Shown here: positions 34,260 to 46,917 of the stretch, piece after piece
Position numbering within the stretch: position 1 is the first letter of the stretch
Layout of the letters: every line of letters begins with the position of its first letter
Translations under genes and position numbers: made by a program
Notes under the pieces: generated by a model
Seen by the model: only the letters and a program-made list of their open reading frames with translations
Databases searched by the model: none
What the model was told of the DNA's origin: nothing
Origin: Phalacrocorax aristotelis
Taxonomy: Eukaryota > Chordata > Aves > Suliformes > Phalacrocoracidae
Direction: 5' to 3'
DNA: 64,000 nt
NCBI RefSeq assembly: GCF_949628215.1
Contig: NW_027441211.1
Span: forward strand, 89,064 to 153,063

Positions 34260-37200
34260 TTTCTTCCCCAGCCCCTTTTCAGCCTGTCCGTGGTGAAACA
34301 GGTCCTTTTGCAAGTCATAGGTTCCAGAAAACACTGTGTGAATAACTTCATGCCAATTGTCAGAGCAGAAGGAGTCAGATTGCAGTTGTGGAAAAATTTT
34401 TTCTTTCATCTATACATGGCAAATCCAGCCTGAGACAATTTATCAAAGGCTAGAAAGAGAGGAGGTTCACCTGCAATGGGTGTGTCTCCTGTGTTGCATG
34501 ACCAGGCAATCTTAAAGTGAGGGAGCTGCTTCTGTTTACACTTTAAAGACCCTTTACCTACAGTACCACAGTGATGGAAAAAGTCCCCTTCACTGATTTA
34601 ATATTGCTCTTTTATGAGAAAATGTTTGTTTTGAGATGGGTGTCTTTGATGAGGGATGAGAATAGGGCAATAAGCTGATTCAAGAAGGGGGATTAGCTCC
34701 CCTTCAGCGAGAAGTGGAATAGCATAATTTCAGGGAAAAGCTCACTGAGGGGAATACTGTTTCTCCTTATCCTCCTGTAGATGTAATAGGCAAGAGTATC
34801 CATGTAGAAAAGAGGACAGAGAGATGCAGCAGGAAAATCTACAGGGCATGAGGAACACTAGAAGTTACAGGGATAAACCTTTTTCTCAAGCGCTACCTGC
34901 ACTCACCTGTTCTCAGCTTGCTGCACAAATAGGATATATGTGCTATTACCTGGGCAACCTGGAAGAAGATTGTAGCTTCTTTACCCTATCTCTGATACTT
35001 AGGAAGACCCCTTTAAAAGAAGGGAGAGCAAACACTTTTCCTGAGTACAGCTGAGCTTGCTCAGGGCAGAGGTGGTGCAAGAGAGGCAGTAAGCTGGGGC
35101 AGCCCAGAGCTTTCTGATGGGTGCACGCCTCTTGGCAGCTGAGATCAGGCTCTGGTAAGTCTCAGAGGGGAGGAAGAGAAGGGTTTGTGGTGTTTTTACG
35201 AAGGCTTTTAAAATTTGCTGCCCAGGGAAGCATGTCTGGGACAAACAAATTAAAACTTTAATTCTAACCCCTTCTCAGTGTGTCTTTATAAACTGACTCC
35301 TACCTCTTGTATCTAGTAGATGTGAACTTTATGGGGCATTGCTTTGTTCTAGCTTGATCAACCGTGTTGTAATAAAGGTAATGTTTAGAGACTGGCAGCT
35401 TTGGTCCCTAAAGGGAGAAGGTTTGAGAAGCTCTGCCTGAAAACTCCTGATGATTCTACATCCTGTCAGCCTATATGACTCACAGCCTGATATCTGTGAA
35501 TTGTTTTGCTTGAAGTCTTTGCTTGTGCCTGTACAGGCTGATGTTGAACTGTAATTAAAGCCAGGGAAAGGTGCTGACAAAGTTATATTGACTACAGTCA
35601 TTAGTGGAGCTAAATTAAAGGGGGTACATCAGTTTTATGAACGAATTAAGAAAACCTATTCCTTAAAATTATTAAGAAACAACAGAAGAGAATGGAAAGT
35701 TAGCAGTTTGATATTACAAGACAACAGAAGGTTGGTCTGAATTAAATGTGTAATATATTTTTTGCCCTCTCAACTGAAGCTATTGCTTGATCAAAGAGGA
35801 TGCATTTCAAAGAAGTCATCATTCATTCGCAGTTGTTATAAAATAACTTTCTTTTATGGAAGTCGACCTGTGTTTCTAATACAACAGAGAAGTTACTATT
35901 CCACAGTATCAATATGGCTGGAAAGAGTTATGAATAAGGCACTAGAGTGAAGGTATTTTTAACATATTCAGATGGACAGATTATGACAAGATCATGACGA
36001 AAGACATTTTCCTACTCCTGCAATCCCCTTCTGCAGTCCTCTATTAAGTTTCTTCTAATCAGCTTCACCAAACCTCTCTGCAGAGGTAACCCCTGTGCAT
36101 GTACGCTCTTTCCAAAGTTGGGATTTTTCCTTCAAGCATTCAGAAATCATAGCAGAAAGGTATGCAGCTCACTTTGTCAAAACAAAAAGCAAAAACAATC
36201 CTCAAGCATCATTTCTCCCCTTCATTCATGTCCCGAACTGCATTATTCAGGTTAAAACTTATCATAGTGACAAGTATAGCACAGTCCCAAAGTAAAAGGT
36301 TTCTCTGTTTGGTTTTGTAGTTAATCAGAAAGTGTTTTATTCAGTGCTGCAGAATATGAGCTAGATTATCATGTTACAGGAAAATTTTTGAGGAAAGACA
36401 AGCTCAGGAGCTGCATCTCCAGTTGTTATTGTGTTTGCTTTGGAAATGTCATACTGTATTAGACTGGGATGTACATAATCGGGCAGCATAAACTTGCATC
36501 TCTTAATATCCATCACTGACTAGCTGGAAAAAGTTGGTCCCATAGAAAAAAAGAGTAACATGAATTGTTTTTGCAGAACGCTAAGAATTTGCTACTGCTG
36601 TCAGTGAAAATGTATTTCAATAACAAATTTTGTAAAGCTGAAACCAGACTTGTAGCATCTGCTGTGCGTATGGGGATAAGGGAAGAGACAAGAAGGCTCT
36701 GCAGAGCAAGAACATTTATAGCTTTCTCAGGCTGCCTGGAGGGTCCGAGATATTCTTGCACATTTACTAACCAGCTCCTGCATAATTTTTTTTTCTTTTT
36801 TGCATATGGCTGGGTTCCCACTAGTGAAATAATTTTGTTTACTGTTTATGTTTATTGCCTGGATTTATCCTGGCACTGGATGAAAACCACGATCCACAGT
36901 GCCTCTTTCATCTCTCTGGTTTGCATCCATTAAATATGCCTGGCTCCATTATTCCCTGCTCCACCTTCCCAAAATGTGGATGAGTCAAAATTCAATTTGG
37001 TTAGGAATAGTGTCTGCTCTTTAGCATTTTGGTCACAGTGGCCCATGGGAGTACCACCTGCTGTCACAGCAAGAGCTTTTAATTTAAGTCCTGAGTGTGC
37101 TATTTCATCCCTGATAAGTGACTGTGAGATTTAGGATCACTACTCTTTGTAATATTCCAATGAGCAATATCCCAAAGCTTTCAGCTCCTGGGATGAAGAG

Positions 37201-39003
37201 GCTGAGCCAGCCAGGCTACCTTGGCATACCATCAGGAGAGGACTTGTGATCCATTTTATTGTCACTATACCTTTTGATGAGTTTGTTTTCAAAACCACAT
37301 GCTTCTCTTATGGTCAATAGATAGTTATTGCTGTAAAGGAATATGGGTTTTTTAACATTTCGATACTGCAGTAGTGTGTGTGTGTGCATTGGTAAGAGCA
37401 TTGGGGAAAGACTGGTAAATCTCAAGGGACTGGTGCACTTCAGTCAGTAGTGTCACTGATGGGGGTCACCACATACCTAAGGACATCCAGTGACTGATGA
37501 TTAGAATGGAATTTTTAACCTGTAATTTTGTGCAAATACTTGTTTATATTTTAAGAAAAAAATGGAAGGACTCCAGTTTGTGACCCATATAATATGAGGA
37601 AGTTTGTGAAATTCATTAGTAATCCTGGTCACAAATTTTAAACGCTGATAGTGTTCAAATAGTGTCACATATCTTCCCATTTTCTGATAATGACATTATT
37701 TGCATGTCTGAGACATTGATGAAAATACGTTGTCAACTTTGAAGGCTTTTGTTCTTCAAAAGTGTACAATCAACATTTATTTGCCAGGAGATCTTAATGA
37801 AGACACTCACAGTTCAGAGACAATTTGCATGTCTCTAGCTAACTGATTTAAACATTAGGAGAGGAGAGATTGGAATACTGATCCCTGCCCTAAAGTCTGC
37901 TTACGCATTGTATGCAATCACTTTTTAATCTAGAAATTGTCTTTGAAAAAGAAATTGAATTGCTGCACATGGCAATGTTCTTTAAGACCATGCAAAATGA
38001 AGACAATATTATTTGCTTTCAAAAGAGGAAAAAAGAACAAGAATATTATAAACTTCTGTAAGTAGCTACCATTAATTTGGAGTATAATGTTGTATAATAG
38101 TGCAAGACATGGCAGGGGAAAAGAATAATTTAATGGCAAATGTAAAACTGTTGGTGTCTTTAATGACCTCATAGGTAAGTTTGAGCAAGATTTTGAGTAC
38201 CAGTGTCTCTGACTAGCCTAAAATTCACATGCATCCTCAGTCTGACCTGAATTGTTTTCCTGGCGTCTGATGCAGGAAGACAGCTAACACTGCAGACTCC
38301 TTAGATTAAGGACTTTGACAGTCATTTCCCAAATTGAAAAGCTGTGTCTCAAATTCCTTCATGGAAGTGTAGTAGTTTAGTATTAAATGGATAGATCAGA
38401 CTGCTGTACTCTTTCATCCTGTCTCCTGAGTCCAGAAAGTAAAACAATATGTTCCCTCAAATAATCTATTTCCCAGGAAGCACCTTTGAGACTGGTGAAG
38501 TGCAATCAGCTCTGCTAAATACTTTCTGTCACAATTTTCTTTTCTGGATTTGTGTGACTCTGACTGTTTGAGAGGAATCTGGCAAACCTACAGTCCAGCT
38601 CAGAGTCAGAACTTCTGTCTTTTTCAGAGATGTGTCATAACTTATGCTCTCCGTGCGGAAGGAATGGGGATTTCACAGGGGAGGCCACATGTGTCCTCCC
38701 TAATATATGTGTTCATCCGTATACAGATTAATGCATATGTACATGTACGATGACATACATTGCATATATTGTCCTTAAGATGCAAAATAATTTCTTTAGT
38801 AACTCAGATGAATCAGTTGATTTGACCAGGAATGAACTGGGCTCATAAGATTTTAAGATAAAAGAAACCTCTGTAGTGGAATGCATACATTATGGTGAGG
38901 AAATTAAATCAAGGCAATAAATACAAACAGTGAGGAAAAAGTAAATGATCATCTGGGAATATTTTGCATACAAGAAGTCTTTAGCAATTGGTTGGTAAAG
39001 CTA
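34260..39003. other. AT-rich intergenic DNA
   Basis: No gene recognised; only short chance frames. A block at about 37661-37880 resembles those near 24300 and 30500. Confidence 0.5.
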
Positions 39004-39116
39004 CATGCACAAAGTATGTCTCAGGTCCTCAGGCACTCTAGGACACAGTATAAAAGCCAGCGCAGTGAGAGCTGCTGCCATCCACTCCTTCTGCTTGATA
39101 CTCCTTGGTGGAAAGG
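39004..39116 (+). promoter_or_regulatory. Promoter and exon 1 of feather-like gene D
   Basis: Box CATGCACAAAGTATGTC (39004-39020), TATA box 39049-39056, exon 1 from about 39079 to 39116, donor GTAAGT at 39117. The intron ends at 40312 (GTGTTTCAG), 1196 bases. Confidence 0.8.
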
Positions 39117-40333
39117 GTAAGTCTGAACCTGCTTACTACCTTTCAACCTCCTGAATTGTTGCCTTCATTGTATTTTAGTTTTACACTGTCTTGTCTGTAG
39201 CAGTCTAAGGTTTATGTTCTTTATCAGTGTGTGTGTGAGATCTGCAAGTAGCTCTATCTCTAAAAGAGGGTAGCTGCTCTTAGGAGGGTGGCGATTGTTG
39301 GATACAGGACTTCAGACTCATTTTTCAGTTGTGTCACTGGATCAATCAGTTCCAAGGCATTCAAATCTCTGCATGTGAATTCCTCAGCAACTAAAAGTGG
39401 TTGTGGAGAATCTGCGCTGAGATCTTGGTTTTCTGGGAACTTTTTCTGTAGACAGACAAGTAAGTGGGCTCCAGTTTTCAAAAGTGTGCTGAGCAGTATT
39501 GAAAGTATATCCCTTCTTGCAGCAGGAGACCATGAAAATAATCCTTCTCCATTCCTAAGCAATTTGGGACCATAAATGTTTGAATCATCTCCTCCTAAAA
39601 TGCTCTGGATACTTCGGCACTAAATCTCCATTGGAGCACCTTAGTAAACTGAAACTGAAATATCAATAGTAAAGATTCTGCCTGTTCTATTTTCTTATCA
39701 AATTATTTTGGACACTGGCAACTTCCCTTTCTCTCCCCTTCAGAAACAGGCAGAAAGCTGCTTTCTCTCTAAAACTGATGTAAGAGGAAATAAGCAAAAA
39801 GAAAAGGGGATGATTAAATAAGAATTAGGCAGAATATTAGTTCTTCTGCTGTTTAAGAGACAAGCCCATCTGTGGGGAGGATAACAGCTCCCTTTCACAA
39901 AGTGAGTGACATGTTATCATTATCATTAGTATTATTAGCAGGTTATGCTTCTACCTGCTGAGGAATTTCTTCTTATTGCCCCTGTTGTGGGGCAAAGCTT
40001 CTCCTAGCCGTATCATAGAGGAGATCATAAGCCTCGTCCCTCGCTTCCCACCTATTGCAGGGCTGCATGCATCCTGGAGGAGAGCTGTGGGCAATGAGCT
40101 CAGGAGCAGGCAGAGCCACCCCCTGGGCTACTCTGGAGTGTAGAGGAGTTTGGGTTCCATTGATGTCTCCTTTCAACCTAAGACTAACATATTATTCCAT
40201 TCTCTGCGTAGTCTCTAGTTAGTTTCTTGCACTCTCCATCATCTTAGCAGCTTAATTACATTACTATAATTACAACTTCTTTTTTGTATTTACTTCCTTC
40301 CCTGTGTTTCAGACTTAGTTCCATCCCACAGAC

Positions 40334-40666
40334 ATGTCCTGCTATGACCTGTGTCCTTCCACCTCCTGCGGCCCAACCCCGCTGGCGAATAGCTGCAACG
40401 AGCCCTGCGTCAGGCAGTGCCAGGACTCGACATATGTGATCCAGCCCTCTCCCGTGGTGGTGACCCTGCCTGGACCCATCCTCAGCTCCTTCCCCCAGAA
40501 CACCACAGTGGGATCCTCAGCATCTGCAGCCGTAGGGGATGCTCTCAGTGCAGGGGGGGTCCCTATCTCCTCTGGCAGCTCCTTGGGACTCGGGAGCCTT
40601 GGATATTCAGGTCTAGGTGGCCTTTATGGGAGGTCTTACCGTCGTTACAACCGGTGTGGGCCATGA
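40334..40666 (+). CDS. Feather-keratin-like gene D (110 aa, terminal Cys codon lost)
   Basis: Beta-keratin of 110 residues starting 21 bases after the acceptor. The N-terminus and core match genes A-C, with Tyr after QDST as in gene B. The tail is shorter and changed ([28 protein letters not shown]). The paralogues end GGG-CCR-TGC-TAA; here the codons are GGG-CCA-TGA-TAA, so the last Cys codon is a stop and the protein ends CGP. A cysteine at 108 may partly replace it. The old TAA follows directly. Promoter, splice sites and poly(A) signal look intact, so the gene is probably expressed. Confidence 0.94.
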   Translation: MSCYDLCPSTSCGPTPLANSCNEPCVRQCQDSTYVIQPSPVVVTLPGPILSSFPQNTTVGSSASAAVGDALSAGGVPISSGSSLGLGSLGYSGLGGLYGRSYRRYNRCGP

Positions 40667-40988
40667 TAAAGCCTGGGGAAAAACCACAAAGAAACAACCA
40701 GAAGCTTAAAAATGTGATCTGGATGCAGGACTGAGTTAATGACAATGGCCATATGCTTGCTGACCACCCTCAGCTTTTCCCTAAGCTAATGGGACTGCAG
40801 GAGCTTGGCATTTCTGATATAATGCCTTTCTCTGTTATGAGTGAGGTGAAAAATGTAACTTTTATTGTTACATGTAGGAATTGGGTGTCCAGCTATAAAG
40901 CATTGACTTGAAATGGATGATTAGTTTTATCCATATTCAACCCTACTGCTCTCTTATGCTGTTCATTTTTTAAAATTTTACTTCTCAC

Positions 40989-40994
40989 ATTAAA
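40989..40994 (+). other. Poly(A) signal ATTAAA, gene D
   Basis: ATTAAATTTATGGTGCATCA, about 320 bases after the stop. Confidence 0.85.
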
Positions 40995-41014
40995 TTTATG
41001 GTGCATCATAATAT

Positions 41015-41828
41015 GTGTCTTGCAGTGTTCTTCCTCTTTGGAGCCTTGTCTGGAATAAATTCGCCTGTGCATCAATTGTCAGTACTAGGCAGCTCTTAAT
41101 TTAAATCATATCATAACAATAAGTGAGGAGGTAATCATAGATAAATGTAAGTAATGAGTAATATCCCTTTTTTGATAGGGTACATTTTCCCTTAATCACA
41201 CTTCTTTAAATACAACATGAAATAATCATTCCTGGCTAATAATCAATGGGGGCAAAGACGTGGGAAGGTTAATGCTGTCTTATAGGCAATCACAGAATCA
41301 CAGGTTGGAAGGGACCTCAAGGATCATCTAGTCCAACCTTTCTAGGAAGAGCAATATAATATTTCATCGCTTGGTATTCCAGTTCCTTGGAGCTCATAAA
41401 ATCCCAGCAATCTCTGGCATTATTTTCACACTCAAGTTTTAGATTATGAAGAATACTTTCCCAATAACAATGAATGGCAGGAAATATCAGGAAAATATTT
41501 TAAAATAAAAAAATTTTTAAATACGTATGATTCTTCCTTTGCTGGCATGGTAGTTTAGGAATGCTGCAATTATGTGGTAATTGGTTGCTAAATTATGTGG
41601 TGATTTGGGGGCCCTCGGGGGTGTCACCAGAAATCCTCAGAGCAATAACAATTACCCTGCCTGTTCTGAATCTTGGGGAAGATAATGACGGTTAATTGCT
41701 AAACAAACATTAATTAACACAATGCTGTTGATGCCTTACGGATCCCAATTAAACTTTCATACCACATTTTAAAGAGAGGTTGAGCTGGGCAGGTTATTTG
41801 ATAAACTAACTCAGCAAACCAGGGAGTT
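41015..41828. other. Intergenic DNA with a CR1 end
   Basis: AT-rich and without a gene; the only recognised element is the CR1 fragment listed separately. Confidence 0.6.
41289..41346 (-). mobile_element. CR1 LINE 3'-end fragment
   Basis: TCACAGAATCACAGGTTGGA and AGGGACCTCAAGGATCATCT are the reverse complement of the CR1 3' terminus; only the last 60 or so bases are present. Confidence 0.85.
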
Positions 41829-41893
41829 TTGCTTGAAGAGGAGGATAAAGAACAAATGAAAACCAGAGAGGCTCTTGTGCAACACCACCAGGG

Positions 41894-41899
41894 TTTAAT
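41894..41899 (-). other. Poly(A) signal ATTAAA, scale-type gene 1
   Basis: The reverse complement reads CACATTAAACCCTGGTGG, as in scale-type gene 2. Confidence 0.8.
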
Positions 41900-42224
41900 G
41901 TGAAAGAGAACCACTTACAGAAAATCAAGGCAATAGAAATGGAAACGCATGATGCGGGTGTCACGCTCTGGTGCCAGTGCCCCGCTCAAGACCCAGGGGA
42001 CAGCTGAGGTGATGGAGGGATGCAGGGGATAGCGAGGCTCAGCCATGCAGACAGGGCACATGGTGGCACAGGGTAGTGGGCTGCTGGGCACACACAGCCT
42101 CCTCCTGTCCCCATGCCAGGGCAGCTGATGCATGCTGCTGGTCCCCATGGCTCTTGCTCCATGCCCTCATGCTGTGGTCCTTGCTTCAGGGCTGTTGGTG
42201 GTTCTGGGCACCATCCTGGCAGCT

Positions 42225-43088
42225 TTAGAAAGCCCCACAGCTCCCACGGCGGGACCTGACCCACCTCTGCGCACCAGGCAGGTAACACCCCATGCCACAG
42301 GAGGAGAAGCCAGAGCTGTAGGACCTCCCGCTGGACCCATACTGGCCCCCGTAGCCCAGGGAGCCCCTGGAGCCCACGTCACCTCCAGAACCTAGGGAAT
42401 GGCCATACCCAAGTGAGCCCCTGTAGCCTCCATAGCCTCCCAGGCCAAAGGAGCTCCCATAGCCCAGGGAACCCCCATAACCAGAGGAACCCCCCAAGCC
42501 CAAGGAGCTCCCATAACCCCCCAAACCACAGGAGCTCCCATAGCCCTGGGAACCCCCATAACCAGAGGAACTCCCCGAGCCCAAGGAGCTCCCATAACCC
42601 CCCAAACCACAGGAGCTCCCATAGCCCTGGGAACCCCCATAACCAGAGGAACCCCCCAAGCCCAAGGAGCTCCCATAACCCCCCAAACCACAGGATCTCC
42701 TATTGCCCCAGGAACCCCCATACCCAGAGGAACCACCCAAGCCCAAGGAGCTCCCATAACCCCCCAAACCCAGGGAGCTCCCATAACTCCCATTGCCTTC
42801 CAAACCAAAGGAGCCCCTATTGTCCCCCAAACCAAAGGAGCTCCCATAGCCCCGGGAGCTTTGGGAACTGGAGGAACCCCCCAGCCAGGCTGGGCCTGAC
42901 GATCTCACAATGCTCTCCTGAGGAAAAGAGCTGAGTATGGGGCCTGGGACTGTCACCACAGCCGGCGGGGGGAAGATCACTGCTCTGGAGTCCGGGCATT
43001 GCTGCACACATGGCTCATTGTAGCTCTCGGCAGTTGGCTGAGGGCAGGTCACCCCACAGGGACCGCAGGACTCGCTGTAGCAAGACAT
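42225..43088 (-). CDS. Scale-type beta-keratin 1 (287 aa, Gly/Ser/Tyr-rich)
   Basis: Exon 2 encodes 287 residues from the ATG 23 bases after the acceptor (ATTGCAG). The N-terminus has cysteines at 3, 8, 11, 15, 27 and 31; the core holds [12 protein letters not shown]. Then come about 200 residues of Gly/Ser/Tyr/Leu repeats built on [10 protein letters not shown] and SSGYGG, and a tail with CGMGC and a final RGSCGAF. Long glycine repeats after the core are typical of scale keratins, but this one is longer than the chicken scale keratin I remember, so the subtype is by resemblance. It differs from gene 2 by Arg for Gly in SIVRSS, one 9-residue repeat unit and an Arg/His near the end. It is divergent to gene 2. 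Confidence 0.93.
   Translation of the reverse strand: MSCYSESCGPCGVTCPQPTAESYNEPCVQQCPDSRAVIFPPPAVVTVPGPILSSFPQESIVRSSGPAWLGGSSSSQSSRGYGSSFGLGDNRGSFGLEGNGSYGSSLGLGGYGSSLGLGGSSGYGGSWGNRRSCGLGGYGSSLGLGGSSGYGGSQGYGSSCGLGGYGSSLGSGSSSGYGGSQGYGSSCGLGGYGSSLGLGGSSGYGGSLGYGSSFGLGGYGGYRGSLGYGHSLGSGGDVGSRGSLGYGGQYGSSGRSYSSGFSSCGMGCYLPGAQRWVRSRRGSCGAF
42405..42860 (-). repeat. Internal Gly/Ser/Tyr coding repeats, scale-type gene 1
   Basis: Imperfect 27-base and 81-base periodicities encode GYGSSLGLG and larger [10 protein letters not shown]...SSGYGGSQ blocks. Confidence 0.85.
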
Positions 43089-43715
43089 CCTTCCTGTGAT
43101 GGCTGTGAGTCTGCAATGCACAGAATTAAGGAATTTCAAGATAAATGAAAAAATACCAGAGCTGGGCTGGATGAGATGAACCACGATTATTTAGCAATGA
43201 ATCTGTGTTTGAAATATCAGAAATTAGCAGCGAAATAGCTAAATTTATACATGCGAACAAATAAAACTCATTCTTGTATCGTCTCAACCATTGTATTTTC
43301 TTTCCCCGCACCATGATCCCCTTTGTAAACAATTTGATGTTAAACAGAAATTCAGTACTGGATAAATTAGATGGATGGATTTGTCTATAGCAACTTAGAC
43401 TGGTGAGGATGTGTTCACAAAGTGTAAGAACCAGTGAAAAAGAGGCCAACAGGTATAGGAGAAAAGGCTCATTGATTCTTGTACTAATTCAGTCTTTATG
43501 AAGTGCAAGTCATGCCAAGTATTTCTATAGCTTGGACATCTGCTTCCTATCCTAATGCAGTGACTCTTGATAGTGCATCTGGCAAAAGGCACATTGTCAG
43601 AAGAAAACGAAGGATATGTGTCTGTAACAACATACACAGGAATCATCTCTGTGACAAAAGGGTTATTAAAGTAAATGCTCATGGTAGTTGAAAGAATGTG
43701 TGAAATCACACTTAC

Positions 43716-43810
43716 CTAGTTCACTTGGAAGACTAAGACAGGAGAAGTGGATATAAGGACTGTGAGTGATACGAGCTTTTATACACTTCTTTAAGCCACC
43801 CTTTGTGCCT
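43716..43810 (-). promoter_or_regulatory. Promoter and exon 1 of scale-type gene 1
   Basis: On the - strand: box AGGCACAAAGGGTGGC (43795-43810), TATA box 43776-43783, exon 1 from about 43753 to 43716, donor GTAAGT; the intron covers 43715-43111 (605 bases). The box is only 11 bases from the TATA, closer than in the other genes. Confidence 0.75.
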
Positions 43811-46125
43811 CTGGTCCTCGTTTGTTACAAAACAAACATGATAGTGGGAGCTTTAGTTTTGCCACCTCAGCACTGTCCCTCCAAATATTAGTGTGGGTGT
43901 GATACAACTGCTGATGACAATCAGTTATCTGTGATAGACTGTCATTGTTAGGGGATTTTGGGAACTTGCAGCTGAAGGGTTGCCTTATAGTCATCAACTG
44001 AAAGCCAGAACAAGAGTCCGTGCATCACTTTAGTCCCATTTTAGTGTTCAAGGTAGTACTTACATGGTGCAGAATCCTTTTTGGTGCCACGTGCACAAAC
44101 CAGGTGAAGGACATCCAACAAGAGCTAGAAGTTCATCTCTGAGAGGGCACAAGTTCTCCTTGCAGTTGGCTACGGCTCTATAAATGTTGTTATACAGCAG
44201 GGCAAGAGCTGACATGATGCAGGCTCACTCCTGTGAGATGTCACTATTGCTAATAACAGCATGAAAGCAGTAAACCCTGGCAAAGTTTTTAGCTTGGTCT
44301 CTAAGCTTTTCATTTTACCTATAATCAACCCAGGCAGGGAGATCTGTGTCTGATTTACTGCACCTGTCAAATGATATAAGGGAATGATGCAGAAATATTA
44401 ACTACAGCCCAAGTGGAGCTAGCGTTGGTCCATTGAAACCTCTTCCAACATCCTTCTCTCAAGCCTTCTGTGGCAATTCAGGTGACACTAGGTTAACAGA
44501 GGAATGGCTGGGCTAAGTGACACCTCCAAAGAAGCACAAAAGACCTTACTGATAGAGCCAAAACTGTTGACAACGTCTCTGTCTAAAGCTAATACCAAAC
44601 ATTCCAAAATTTCATTTCAAATCCCTATTTCTAGAAGTTTAGTTTGAAATACACTTTTAAAATGTAATTTTCTTCCCCCCCCCCCCCCGAAGTACTAACA
44701 ATTTAGGAAAAAATAGATAATTAATAAAATAGTATTTAAAAGGAGATATTTTAATGGGATAGGTCTGTGACATCATACAGTTATTTGCAAATCTGTTGTT
44801 TTCTAATTTTACAATATTGCAAAAGATAGGCTATAAATTACCTCCAAATTGTCAAATAGCTGTGCCTTTGAAGTGTCATCAGGATTTGCTGAGAATAATG
44901 AGAGGCACCTGGAAGATAATGACTTTAAGCTGCTTCACAAATACTCGTTAATACTTAGTGCTTGCAATTTCTGTTATTATCACATTAAATGAATAAGGGC
45001 AGGATTTAGAAGCTCCCTTGTTATGAAACAGCATAATTTAAAAATATGCCAACCAATGACACTTCTTTTGGTTCCCTAAACAGATGGTGATTTATAACTT
45101 CAATGCTTGCAATGATTGGATTTTTATTCATGATATCAAGTTCTTTATTTTACTTAGTATTAGTATGTTTGGGGAGATTATGACATGTCCATGCCACAGA
45201 CTATAGATAGTAGCTTCATCTCCCTTTATAAGCCAGTATTTTACTAATATGCCTGAAATGTCTATTGCCTTAAATTTGGGGGAGGGGAAGAGCCCCATTA
45301 AAAATTATCTGAGTTTTCAGGCTTAACTGGTTATCTGTCCATGTTCTGAAAAAACAAGGGGTCTCAAACTGATGTCTTAGACTCTCCAGAGCACGTGCTC
45401 TCACCTCTAAATGACCCCCTCTCTTACGCATGAAGCTGTACCTAATGACACAGAGCACTTCATTCACACATCTCTAAATTGGTGCTCTTGCACAAGATTT
45501 GCATGCTGATAGTTGCACGTTTGTGTATAATAATGTTACAACACATCAAATATGAATTTTTAGTGGGTGTTTGTAAAGCCTCTTATCATTCCAAGAAGGA
45601 TCTGGAACATTTCTGAAGTGTCACTACCTCAATGACATTTCAAAGACAGCAGCAAAAATAACAAGGGACTCTGCCTTCTCATTCATGAGAAATTAATGGT
45701 ATTTGGTCTCCAAATACAAATGTTAAATTCCCCATGTTTCTAAACCAGATGTAGACACCTGAAATTCTCTGCCCTTCTACTACCTCTGTACCTGGTTTTA
45801 TCCAGCTTGCACATATTTTCATAGTATTCAATTGAATGGCACTATTCTTAAAAGACAGATAACTTTAATTGATCCTATTCATCTACCCCAAATATCAAAC
45901 TTATTATCTTAAAACAGAAAGTGGAATAAAAGAGCAGATGCCCCAGTGCTGGTGCTGGGTATTAGATCTCATCATTCACCAGCTCTCATCACTCACCAGA
46001 CCAATGCCCACAAGCTGGTACTGACATTGGATCACACCTGTTTTTGAAGGAGGGGAGTGGCAGTGCAAAGCAAGCAAAATTAAACCCCTCAATGTGAAGG
46101 CTGTTTTGTTACTATATAGGGCCTG
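43811..46125. other. Divergent intergenic region of the scale-type pair
   Basis: About 2.3 kb between the two promoters, AT-rich, with a run of 14 C at 44675-44688. No gene recognised. Confidence 0.6.
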
Positions 46126-46236
46126 AGGCACAAAGGGTGTTTCATATCTGTAAGCAGTTTGAGAAATGTATAAAAGCTGTTTCCACTCCGAGCCTTTCTA
46201 TCCACATCTCCTGGCTTATTCTCCTTGGTGAACAGG
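46126..46236 (+). promoter_or_regulatory. Promoter and exon 1 of scale-type gene 2
   Basis: Box AGGCACAAAGGGTGTT (46126-46141), TATA box 46169-46176, exon 1 from about 46199 to 46236 (GTGAACAGG), donor GTAAGT at 46237; the intron runs to 46895 (659 bases). Confidence 0.8.
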
Positions 46237-46917
46237 GTAAGTCCAATTTGGCTCAACCTCTTCCCCTCTCAAGCTTCTTTCTGTTGATACTAAGTTCTAT
46301 GTGATGTTATGGATCAGCAGATTAGAGAACTGTGGGTGTAAGAAGGTGTTATCACTAGAACAAAATGGGAATTTTTTACTATGCCACTTTGAATAACCAT
46401 TTCCCGGGCATTTTAGCTGCAATTCAGAATCTACATGCATTATAAAATTTAAAAATATCAGAGCTCCCCCAGTATCTACCACCTTACGGTGGTATTCGCC
46501 CCATAAGGGCAAATATTCCTGCTTGAAAACTGAGTGCTACTGGGGAAGAATATGAAACTATGGAAATAAATGTCTATATCTGACACTTCTTAACTTGCTG
46601 TAAATACATTACCAAATTTTAGTCTGTTTCTGCTGGTCTTAATAAATTAGATTCATCATGCTGCAAGCAAAAGCAGGGACTTCAAGTGCGGGATTCACTA
46701 TATATGACACTAGGTGTCTACCTCTGTGCATGAAACCTAGGAGATCCTGACAGTAAACAGTTCAGAATATGATTTATGTGACCAGATGTAGGTAAACTTT
46801 CCAAGGCAATTTTCACTGACTTTAAGCAAGCATAGGCATCTAGAGTCAGGTGAAAACTTCTGCATCTGAAACCTGCTCACTTCTGTGCATTGCAGACTCA
46901 CAGCCATCACAGGAAGG

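Larger units (their letters stand above)
41829..43125 (-). repeat. Inverted repeat arm, scale-type exon 2 (left)
   Basis: The reverse complement matches 46881-48204 almost base for base. It spans the last 15 bases of the intron, all of exon 2 and about 65 bases past the poly(A) signal. The arms differ by one 27-base repeat unit and a few substitutions. Confidence 0.93.

Noticed and set aside
42405-42860. Regular repeats in the scale-type gene as a CRISPR-like or satellite array
   Set aside because: The repeats are in frame, have no unique spacers and encode the glycine-rich tail expected for scale keratins.
42413-42934. 173-codon Pro/Ser/His/Asn-rich frame antisense to scale-type gene 1 (and its mirror at 47072-47620)
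   Set aside because: It is the shadow of the Gly/Ser/Tyr repeats on the coding strand; no start context, promoter or splice signals of its own.
44675-44688. Run of 14 C in the scale-type intergenic region
   Set aside because: A single homopolymer, prone to sequencing error and without further context.
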